Origin: Bacteroidales bacterium UBA4621
GTDB lineage: Bacteria; Bacteroidota; Bacteroidia; Bacteroidales; Paludibacteraceae
Assembly (NCBI GenBank): GCA_002387325.1
Contig: DGIN01000005.1
Location: 57,788-65,080, forward strand
Direction: 5' to 3'
DNA length: 7,293 bases
The stretch's first letter is position 1. Every line of letters starts with the position of its first letter. A program made the translations under genes and the position numbers. The notes under the pieces are model-generated. The model was given only the letters and a program-made list of their open reading frames with translations. It was not told the DNA's origin and did no database searches. Positions 1 to 5,974 of the stretch are shown one piece after another.

Positions 1-43
1 TCTACGTCTTTTCTACGTAATGGGTAAGTAGTTGGAACAGAGA

Positions 44-70
44 ATGCATATTATGCATATTATGCATATT
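44..70. repeat. Three tandem copies of ATGCATATT upstream of the cysteine desulfidase gene
   Basis: Bases 44-52, 53-61 and 62-70 are three identical copies of ATGCATATT, ending 26 bases before the start codon at 97. Each copy carries the palindrome ATGCAT, and the array reads almost the same on both strands. The position suits an operator array or the AT-rich upstream part of a promoter. No TTTG or TAnnTTTG element is visible in bases 1-96, so the promoter of the gene was not located and may lie further upstream. Similar TATGCA half-sites with the same 9-bp spacing occur at the right end of the window. The repeat is seen directly; a regulatory role is inferred. Confidence 0.6.
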
Positions 71-96
71 CGTTGTGAATTATAAAATCGGGAATT

Positions 97-1374
97 ATGA
101 ACTTAGCAGACCTCTTACATCAGGAAGTAGTGCCGGCTATCGGTTGCACGGAACCCATCGCCGTGGCACTATGTGTGGCGAAAGCCACGGAACAACTGCA
201 ACACGAGCCGACATCTATCCGCGTTCGTTTGAGTAAAAACATCTACAAGAACGCTATGTCGGTGGGTATTCCGAATACGGGAATGACGGGGCTGCCGATT
301 GCCATTGCCCTCGGTGCAACCATCGGTCATAGCGACAAGCAATTGGAGGTGCTGTGCGATGTATGTCCGCAAGCGGTGGAGTATGCCAAGACCTATATGG
401 AGCATACGCCTATTGCTATAGAGACAGACCCGCAGGCACCGGATATACTGTATATCCGTGCAGAGGTGTCTGACGGCACACATACCGCCCATGCCACGAT
501 ACAAGGCAGCCATACCCATTTCTGCGAAGACGAAAAGGCACCGGCTGTTTCCGAAAAGGAGCAGGAGACGCAGCCTGCGCTTACTATGCGACAAGTGTAC
601 GATTTTGCCATGACCGTCGATTTGGACGATGTACGCTGGCTGTTGGAGGGCGCAGAGATGAACATCAATGCTGCCAAAACCTCTTTCAACGGCGACTACG
701 GACACGGTCTCGGCAAACTGCTACAGACGCAACGCATGCGGAAATGTATGCCGGCGTGCCGCAACCTGCTACCTGCCATATTCGGCAATACGCTTTTTAC
801 CAAGATATTGAGTTATACCAGCGGTGCGTGCGATGCACGTATGTCGGGGGCGATGGTACCTGTGATGTCCAACTCGGGATCGGGGAACCAAGGTATATCC
901 TGCTCGGTGCCGGTATATATCTACGCCCAAGAGAATGGTTGCCCGGCGGAACAGTTGATACGTGCATTAACACTTAGCAATCTGACGGTTATCTATATCA
1001 AGCAATCGCTCGGACGCTTGTCTGCATTGTGCGGGTGCGTTGTGGCGGCTACGGGGTCGGCTGCAGGAATCACCTACCTGATGGGCGGCACCTATAGCGA
1101 AATAACCTACGCCATAAAGAATATGATTGCCAATATATCGGGTATGATTTGCGATGGTGCCAAACCCGGTTGCGCCTTGAAAGTAACCAGCGGTGTGAGT
1201 ACGGCTATTCTCTCGGCGTCATTAGCAATGCAGCACTCGTATGCCGATGCAACGGAGGGGATTGTCGAGGACGACATAGACCGCACCATACACAACCTGA
1301 CCCGTATCGGTCGCGAAGGAATGACGCAAACCGATGACCTGATTCTTGATATTATGCTTCACAAGGGGAATTAA
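97..1374 (+). CDS. L-cysteine desulfidase / L-serine dehydratase alpha-chain family protein (UPF0597, CyuA/YhaM-like)
   Basis: The 425-residue protein matches the UPF0597 family in length and sequence. Characterised members use a [4Fe-4S] cluster in the cytoplasm to split L-cysteine into pyruvate, ammonia and sulfide; E. coli CyuA (YhaM) is a relative. The family signature GCTEP lies at residues 16-20, with Cys17 the likely catalytic residue. Cys312, Cys352 and Cys359 are the likely cluster ligands: their spacing of 40 and 7 residues equals that recalled for Cys282, Cys322 and Cys329 of the Methanocaldococcus jannaschii enzyme. A glycine-rich stretch GSGNQG (261-266) is also typical. The protein appears complete, with no signal peptide or membrane segment. 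The ATG at 97 places GCTEP at the usual distance from the N-terminus. The next gene starts 27 bases after the stop with no terminator between. Cysteine rather than serine as substrate follows from the family and is not proven here. Confidence 0.9.
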   Translation: MNLADLLHQEVVPAIGCTEPIAVALCVAKATEQLQHEPTSIRVRLSKNIYKNAMSVGIPNTGMTGLPIAIALGATIGHSDKQLEVLCDVCPQAVEYAKTYMEHTPIAIETDPQAPDILYIRAEVSDGTHTAHATIQGSHTHFCEDEKAPAVSEKEQETQPALTMRQVYDFAMTVDLDDVRWLLEGAEMNINAAKTSFNGDYGHGLGKLLQTQRMRKCMPACRNLLPAIFGNTLFTKILSYTSGACDARMSGAMVPVMSNSGSGNQGISCSVPVYIYAQENGCPAEQLIRALTLSNLTVIYIKQSLGRLSALCGCVVAATGSAAGITYLMGGTYSEITYAIKNMIANISGMICDGAKPGCALKVTSGVSTAILSASLAMQHSYADATEGIVEDDIDRTIHNLTRIGREGMTQTDDLILDIMLHKGN

Positions 1375-1401
1375 TAATTAACATACATACCGTATATCTT
1401 T

Positions 1402-3174
1402 ATGAAACGTTATTTTTCAATTGTTTTGGTGTGCTTCTGCGTTCTATTTGTACAGGCAGAAGACGCTATGTACCAAGAGATTAACTACACTCTCAACTCG
1501 GACATGCATACCGCCGAGGTAGTGGTTAATCCGCAGGCAAGCGGCGAACTCTACATTCCCGAGGAGATTACAGTCGGGCAAGAGACCTATCGCGTTACCA
1601 GCATTGGCGAAAAGGCTTTCAAAGGCTGCAAGAATCTGACGGCTATTGTACTGCCTCCGTCCTTAGAGCGCATTTATCGCTCGGCATTTGACGGCACCGG
1701 CATCATGCTTGACAAGAATAACTGGACAAACGGCGTACTCTATATTGACAGTTGTCTGATTGCGACTGACAAGACTATCAAGCCGAGATTTATCATAGCG
1801 GAAGGCACGCGTCTCATTGCGGCAGGTGCTTTTCAAGGCAACAAGACCCTCACACGGGTGGAGTTTCCCGCTTCTGTACACCGTATAGACCATGACACAT
1901 TTCGCGATTGCAAGAATCTGACAAGGGCTATCATTCCACAGACTATCAACGAAATAGGTGAAGATGCGTTTACCAATTCCGGCATTTGGAACAATGAAAA
2001 AAAGTGGAAAAAAGGCGGACTCTATATAGACGGTTGCCTGATTGCCATAAACGACAACGTACCTGCAAAATTTGTTTTCAAAAACAAGATACCTACCCGG
2101 TTGATAGCCGCCGGTGCGTTCTCTAACAACAAGAAAATCAAGTCGGTTGTTATTCCTGCGACCATATCAGAAATACCCAATGCCACTTTCTACAAATGCG
2201 AAAACCTGACAGATGTGGTTATTCCTGCGACCATAAAGCGTGTGGGTAATTTTGCTTTCTACGGTTGCCAACTGCTTCGTGAAGCCACTTTGCCAAAGGA
2301 TATTGAGTCTCTCGGTATGGGAGCCTTCTACGGGTGTGAGAATTTGCGCAGCCAAACACTTTCCAACCAACTGACCATCATCCCGCAAGGCTGTTTCTAC
2401 CTATGCCGTTCCATACAACGTCTGACGTTGCCCGATCACCTGCGCAAGATAGGCAACGGAGCCTTCACCGGCTGTTCTTCTTTAGAGGATTTGAAATTTC
2501 CGGCAACCGTTGAAGAAATAGGCGAGATGGCGTTTGCCGGCTGTGCAAAATTTGTAGAAATTACTATCCCGGAGCAAGTTATCAACCTGAACAAAGGAGT
2601 GTTTACCGCCTGCACCCACTTACGAAAAGTAGTGTTGCCGGACGGGACATACGCTATTGGTGACGAAGCCTTCAAGGGGTGTGTTACGTTAGATCGCATA
2701 AACATCCCCAAATCTACATTCCGTATCGGGAAATCGGCTTTTCAAAACTGTCTCCAACTGCGCAATATCTATCTTACGGACCATATTCATCTGATTGAAG
2801 ACGGGGCATTTCAAGAATGCAAGATGTTGGAAGACATCGTACTCCCCGCTTCGCTGACGGTTGTGAGCCAAAGGACTTTTGCGCAATGCGTCAGTCTGCG
2901 GACAATCAAATTCAACAAACGACTACGTGTTATCGAGGACGAGGCGTTTTATGAGTGCCGTCAATTGAGAGAGATAACATTGCCTGACAGCGTGCAAACA
3001 ATTGGCGATGAAGCATTTATGAATTGCAAGAACCTGCGTAAAGTGGTTTTTCCTGAAAGATTGGAAAAAATCGGGGCATCTGCTTTCAAAGACTGCGAAA
3101 GCCTCGCTGTCCCCTATTATCCCCTATCTGCTATTGTGGGCAGGAATGCTTTCAAAGGATGTAAAAACAACTAA
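1402..3174 (+). CDS. Secreted BspA-type leucine-rich-repeat (LRR_5) protein
   Basis: This 590-residue protein begins with a clear signal peptide: basic KR, a hydrophobic stretch (residues 4-17) and a likely signal peptidase I site after VQA (residue 19). No lipobox is present at the right place, so it is probably not a lipoprotein. Residues 23-64 form a short beta-rich lead-in common in Bacteroidales proteins of this type. The rest consists of about 21 repeats of the form AFxxCxxLxxIxIPxxVxxIGxx. The phenylalanines fall at 73, 96, 144, 167, 190 and then every 23 residues from 240 to 562, ending at 584. Two longer units (about 48 and 50 residues) share a GLYID/VLYID-xCLIA core. There is no C-terminal sorting domain, so anchoring is unknown. 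BspA-like proteins elsewhere bind host or bacterial surface ligands; the ligand here is unknown. It is likely co-transcribed with the upstream gene. Confidence 0.88.
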   Translation: MKRYFSIVLVCFCVLFVQAEDAMYQEINYTLNSDMHTAEVVVNPQASGELYIPEEITVGQETYRVTSIGEKAFKGCKNLTAIVLPPSLERIYRSAFDGTGIMLDKNNWTNGVLYIDSCLIATDKTIKPRFIIAEGTRLIAAGAFQGNKTLTRVEFPASVHRIDHDTFRDCKNLTRAIIPQTINEIGEDAFTNSGIWNNEKKWKKGGLYIDGCLIAINDNVPAKFVFKNKIPTRLIAAGAFSNNKKIKSVVIPATISEIPNATFYKCENLTDVVIPATIKRVGNFAFYGCQLLREATLPKDIESLGMGAFYGCENLRSQTLSNQLTIIPQGCFYLCRSIQRLTLPDHLRKIGNGAFTGCSSLEDLKFPATVEEIGEMAFAGCAKFVEITIPEQVINLNKGVFTACTHLRKVVLPDGTYAIGDEAFKGCVTLDRINIPKSTFRIGKSAFQNCLQLRNIYLTDHIHLIEDGAFQECKMLEDIVLPASLTVVSQRTFAQCVSLRTIKFNKRLRVIEDEAFYECRQLREITLPDSVQTIGDEAFMNCKNLRKVVFPERLEKIGASAFKDCESLAVPYYPLSAIVGRNAFKGCKNN

Positions 3175-3183
3175 AAGAAACGG

Positions 3184-3212
3184 GGCTGTCTAACAAAATG
3201 TGTCAGGCAGCC
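3184..3212. terminator. Hairpin between convergent genes, probable terminator
   Basis: Bases 3184-3195 (GGCTGTCTAACA) pair with 3201-3212 (TGTCAGGCAGCC) around a five-base loop, giving a 12-bp stem with one G-T wobble and one A-C mismatch. It lies between the stop codon of the repeat protein (ending 3174) and that of the dehydrogenase (3238). Read on the minus strand the stem is followed by CCGTTTCTTTT, a T-rich tail. Read on the plus strand it is followed only by TCTCTACG. It therefore looks stronger as a terminator for the minus-strand genes, though it could serve both directions. Confidence 0.65.
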
Positions 3213-3237
3213 TCTCTACGAAACGTTACAGAACAGA

Positions 3238-4617
3238 TTAAAACTCCGTTTGCTTGAAGTCCACAGTGCCGTCTTTGGCTGTTTGGGCAGTATGGTTGGT
3301 GTTGATGTCGCCCCATGAGAGCCCCTCGTAGTGCCCGGTATAGTTCACCTCTTTCCACTGGCGCACCAAGTCCACAATGACCTTGTCGGGATAGCGTTGG
3401 AGTATATCGGCAAAGTCTTTCTCCTTGTTGGTTACGACGAGTACATCGCTGTTGGAGCAGACGGCATCCAAGTCGTCGCTGACAAAGTGCTGCAAGTGCG
3501 GTATCTTCGCCATGATGAAGTCTTTGTTAGTGCCTGTCAATTCGCTGACTTTCACGTTCTTGTCATATATGCGTATTTCAAAGCCCTTGCCGAGCAGGCT
3601 TTCCACCACGTCCACGATAGGCGAGCAACGCAGGTCGTCGGTTCCTGCCTTGAAAGACAAACCGAGTATGCCTATCTTACGATGCCCTTGCGCCATAATC
3701 AGTTGCACGGCATTGCGTTTCTGCGCCTCATTGGAAGCGTGAATGCTCTCTATGACCGGCACATCAATATAGAGGTCGTGCGCCAACGTGCGCAGGGCTT
3801 TCATATCCTTGGGCAGGCACGAGCCACCATAAGCGAAGCCTGGTTTGAAGTAATACGGACTGATATTCAGTTGCTTATCCTTACAGAATATCTCCATCAC
3901 CTTGTGGCTGTCGATGTTCAGCCCTTTGCAGATATTGCCCACCTCATTGCCAAACACAATCTTCAGCGCATGGTAGGTATTGTTGACGTATTTCATCATC
4001 TCCGCCACACGGATATCGGTAGAGACAAACTCGGCATCGATGTCCTTGTAAATATCACGGAACACCTGTTCGGCATACGGGTTGTCGGTACCAACAAGCG
4101 TCAAAGGCGGATTGAAATAGTCTTTCACCGAGGTGCCCTCACGCAGGAACTCGGGGTTGCTGACAATGGTAAAGTCTTTGTTGCGCTCTTTGCCCGAGGC
4201 ATCTGCAATGATTTCACCCACTTTCTCATTGGTACCCGGCAGCACCGTGGAGCGGATAGCCACGATATGGAAGGTCGTCTTGTGGCGTAAGGCTTCGCCT
4301 ATCTGCTTTGCCACCGCGTAGATGTAGTTCAAGTTGAGGTGCCCCTCTTTGCTTGAGGGGGTGCCTACAACGATAAACGATACGTCGGTATTTTGCACAG
4401 CCTCATTGACATCGGTGGTAGCTGTCATACGCCCCGCATCGTGTGCCTCCTGACAGAGTTCGGCAATGCCCTCCTCGATAATAGTAGGTTTGCCCTCTTG
4501 CATAAGACGCACCTTGTTCTCATTGACATCCACGCCGATGACATGATGCCCCAACTTAGCCAAACAGGCTGCGCCTACGCAGCCGACATATCCCAAACCG
4601 AAAATCGATATTTTCAT
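3238..4617 (-). CDS. Nucleotide-sugar 6-dehydrogenase, most like GDP-mannose 6-dehydrogenase (AlgD) / UDP-glucose 6-dehydrogenase family
   Basis: The enzyme oxidises a sugar nucleotide twice with NAD+ to a uronic acid, in the cytoplasm, supplying surface polysaccharide synthesis. From the ATG at 4617 it has 459 residues. The NAD-binding motif GLGYVG is at residues 7-12, NPEFLREG at 154-161, the lysine and asparagine of EMMKYVNN at 206-213, the catalytic Cys267 in GGSCLPKD (264-271), and the C-terminal domain motif SFKAGTDDLR at 321-330. The N-terminus, the stretch before GGSC, and GTDDLR resemble AlgD closely, which favours GDP-mannose over UDP-glucose; substrate remains uncertain. An in-frame GTG at 4656 would add 13 lysine-rich residues ahead of the conserved N-terminus and was rejected. 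The gene is last in the minus-strand group, 222 bases after the preceding gene, and has its own possible promoter. Confidence 0.93.
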   Translation of the reverse strand: MKISIFGLGYVGCVGAACLAKLGHHVIGVDVNENKVRLMQEGKPTIIEEGIAELCQEAHDAGRMTATTDVNEAVQNTDVSFIVVGTPSSKEGHLNLNYIYAVAKQIGEALRHKTTFHIVAIRSTVLPGTNEKVGEIIADASGKERNKDFTIVSNPEFLREGTSVKDYFNPPLTLVGTDNPYAEQVFRDIYKDIDAEFVSTDIRVAEMMKYVNNTYHALKIVFGNEVGNICKGLNIDSHKVMEIFCKDKQLNISPYYFKPGFAYGGSCLPKDMKALRTLAHDLYIDVPVIESIHASNEAQKRNAVQLIMAQGHRKIGILGLSFKAGTDDLRCSPIVDVVESLLGKGFEIRIYDKNVKVSELTGTNKDFIMAKIPHLQHFVSDDLDAVCSNSDVLVVTNKEKDFADILQRYPDKVIVDLVRQWKEVNYTGHYEGLSWGDINTNHTAQTAKDGTVDFKQTEF

Positions 4618-4723
4618 AGTTTTCTTATATTCTTTGTTTGTTATTTTCTTATTCACAATCTAAAAATCATACTCATGATAAAATTATTGTTTATGGAGAA
4701 TGAATTATCTTGTTTCACAGAAA

Positions 4724-4743
4724 GAATCGTGCAAAAAATACAT
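4724..4743 (-). promoter_or_regulatory. Candidate -7 promoter element for the dehydrogenase gene
   Basis: On the minus strand bases 4740-4732 read TATTTTTTG, which is the Bacteroides -7 element TAnnTTTG with one extra T. The surrounding block (4743-4724), ATGTAT then TTTGCAC and ATT, closely matches the block at the strong promoter of the FemAB-like gene (7021-7003). Transcription would start near 4725 and leave a leader of roughly 110 bases. No TTTG lies at the expected -33 position, so the element is weak or needs an activator. The match is seen; promoter activity is inferred. Confidence 0.35.
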
Positions 4744-4755
4744 GTTGCTATCTCG

Positions 4756-4768
4756 CATATTTAATATG
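4756..4768. promoter_or_regulatory. Palindrome CATATT-T-AATATG, possible operator
   Basis: This 13-base perfect palindrome lies 15 bases upstream, on the minus strand, of the candidate -7 element at 4740-4732, so it overlaps the place where the -33 box should be. The arms resemble those of the dyad in the FemAB-gene promoter (CATATTT and AAATATG at 7019-7038). In AT-rich DNA such short palindromes can arise by chance. Confidence 0.3.
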
Positions 4769-4783
4769 TTATTTACCGCAACC

Positions 4784-4800
4784 TGTGCAATTTTTGCACA
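4784..4800. promoter_or_regulatory. Inverted repeat TGTGCAA-TTT-TTGCACA, possible operator
   Basis: Seven-base perfect arms (4784-4790 and 4794-4800) flank TTT in the 222-base gap between the DUF354 gene and the dehydrogenase gene. On the minus strand it is followed by GGTTGCGG rather than a T run, so it does not look like an intrinsic terminator of the DUF354 gene. A protein-binding site or an RNA hairpin in the transcript is possible; no regulator was recognised. Confidence 0.35.
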
Positions 4801-4839
4801 ATTTCATATCTCTCCATAATATTATTTTGCTTTATTATC

Positions 4840-5910
4840 CTATTTTTCCTTTACTACATTCTCCACCAAGGATAACATATAGGCATTGATGTCAATGAAG
4901 GTGTCGTTGATGTGGGCGCGGAGTTGCTGCTGGTGTAATTCGGCAGTTTTGGGGTCTATAGACAGTGTGTTGCGAAGCCAGTCTGCAATGGGTTGGGTCT
5001 GTTGGTTCTGGAGTTGGGCTACTTTGGCGGCGGCAGCATTGGCAGGCATATCATAGCGGATACCGAGATAATAAGCGGGGACGCCTAACAAAGCCGCCTC
5101 GCGTGCCATACTGTCTCCCGATGAAATCAACCCTGCACTATAATAGATTAGGGAGTGGATGTCTTTGACGGGTTCTTGCAGGAGTATCCAATCCGCAGGG
5201 TATTCCGCACGGCGATGTTTCTCCTCAAGAGAGAGCAACACCTTTAACTCGTGGTGCAATGCCTGCATTTTCTGTATCTCGTGTACTATGCCCAAGACTG
5301 CACCACTTGCCTGCCCTGCGTAATTCAGTGTTCCGACAGACACTTCCCGCAGAAACAGGTATTGTTTAGGCTGTACGCTGTATTCCGATAATACTTCTAC
5401 GTTATGTTTGAATACATTGGGTGCGAGGTATGCCCACTCTTTGAGGCAAGGCAACACATGGACTGAACCTCCTACTGCCGCAACTTTTTCGTCCTCATAG
5501 AGACAATAGTTGGATTCTAACGAACACCATTTCTTAGGTTTGAAGTCTATTGTATCAGGGTCGTCATCGAAACTATACCGTGGAATTTTGAAAATATACC
5601 CAATAATCATCGCTGCCATACAGTTGCTGAAGACGATATCAATACTACGCCCTTTTGCCCAGCGGAGCAACTTAAACAGACGCAGGAAATTGGCTTCAAA
5701 GACAGCAGACCATTTCTTCATTCTATGTTTGCCAATCACGAATAATTCGCCCCCTGCCACATCTCCTATCTCGTGTCGGATTATCTGAGGTGTTTTTCCC
5801 CTGTTCAAGATGGTGACATATACAGTGTTACCTATACTTGCCTGCCGTAATATAAAATTCTTATAGAAATTATATTGCGGAGTATGGCATATATCTATCC
5901 AGATATTCAT
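4840..5910 (-). CDS. DUF354 family protein with GT-B glycosyltransferase / UDP-GlcNAc 2-epimerase-like fold
   Basis: This 356-residue protein matches DUF354 over its whole length. The N-terminal strand MNIWIDICHTPQ (1-12) corresponds to the family's WIDxxxxP start. A middle stretch ESNYCLYEDE followed by LKEWAYLAPNVF (residues about 132-167) is typical. The C-terminal half carries the glycine-rich nucleotide-binding-like loop SSGDSMAREAALLGVPAY (263-280). DUF354 proteins belong to the GT-B superfamily together with UDP-GlcNAc 2-epimerases, and are common in archaeal and bacterial glycan loci; none that I can cite with confidence has a proven reaction. No signal peptide or membrane helix is seen, so it is probably cytoplasmic. 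A role in transferring or modifying a sugar for a surface glycan is inferred from fold and from the neighbouring dehydrogenase. The gene lies 64 bases after the FemAB-like gene and is probably co-transcribed with it. A glycine-to-serine change in the usual GGG/SGG loop is minor. Confidence 0.78.
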   Translation of the reverse strand: MNIWIDICHTPQYNFYKNFILRQASIGNTVYVTILNRGKTPQIIRHEIGDVAGGELFVIGKHRMKKWSAVFEANFLRLFKLLRWAKGRSIDIVFSNCMAAMIIGYIFKIPRYSFDDDPDTIDFKPKKWCSLESNYCLYEDEKVAAVGGSVHVLPCLKEWAYLAPNVFKHNVEVLSEYSVQPKQYLFLREVSVGTLNYAGQASGAVLGIVHEIQKMQALHHELKVLLSLEEKHRRAEYPADWILLQEPVKDIHSLIYYSAGLISSGDSMAREAALLGVPAYYLGIRYDMPANAAAAKVAQLQNQQTQPIADWLRNTLSIDPKTAELHQQQLRAHINDTFIDINAYMLSLVENVVKEK

Positions 5911-5972
5911 TGTTCCGTTTGTATATCTTTTAAGGCGTTCTTAATGCGTATCAGCCACTCCTTGCATGTCAT
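5907..5972 (-). CDS. Possible 21-residue upstream peptide overlapping the DUF354 start (ATGA)
   Basis: An ATG at 5972 opens a 21-codon frame whose TGA stop (5909-5907) overlaps the ATG of the DUF354 gene as ATGA, the arrangement typical of translational coupling. It fills almost the whole gap between the FemAB-like gene (stop at 5977-5975) and the DUF354 gene. The product MTCKEWLIRIKNALKDIQTE... would be a basic amphipathic helix. It matches nothing I recognise and has no Shine-Dalgarno sequence, though neither do its neighbours. It could be a leader peptide, the remnant of a lost gene, or chance. Confidence 0.2.
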   Translation of the reverse strand: MTCKEWLIRIKNALKDIQTEQ

Positions 5973-5974
5973 AT

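Noticed and set aside
1..18. Direct repeat TCTACGT at 1-7 and 12-18
   Set aside because: Two copies of a 7-mer at the window edge are too little to call a repeat element; whether more copies lie to the left cannot be seen.
169..705. Minus-strand open frame of 178 codons opposite the cysteine desulfidase gene
   Set aside because: The plus-strand gene carries the family signature and ligand cysteines; the antisense product has low-complexity arginine, histidine and cysteine content with no recognisable domain.
1402..1461. Lipoprotein signal in the leucine-rich-repeat protein (Cys11 or Cys13)
   Set aside because: Both cysteines lie within the hydrophobic core, lack the small residue required just before a lipobox cysteine, and a good signal peptidase I site follows at VQA.
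1998..2004. Slippery heptamer A AAA AAG in frame within the repeat protein gene
   Set aside because: The zero frame continues through a regular repeat protein to the end, no stimulating structure was noticed, and the lysine pair simply uses AAA AAG.
3331..4290. Plus-strand open frame of 319 codons opposite the dehydrogenase gene
   Set aside because: It is antisense to a clearly conserved enzyme with all its motifs, and its product (rich in H, V and R) resembles no family; it is a shadow of the codon pattern.
4618..4656. GTG start at 4656 giving a longer dehydrogenase
   Set aside because: It adds 13 lysine-rich residues before MKISIFGLGYVG, which is where the family normally begins, and the ATG at 4617 is the natural start.
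4789..4805. Plus-strand promoter-like AATTTTTGCACAATT
   Set aside because: The first base of the -7 box does not fit, there is no TTTG at -33, and it would direct transcription against the minus-strand genes; it is part of the TGTGCAA dyad.
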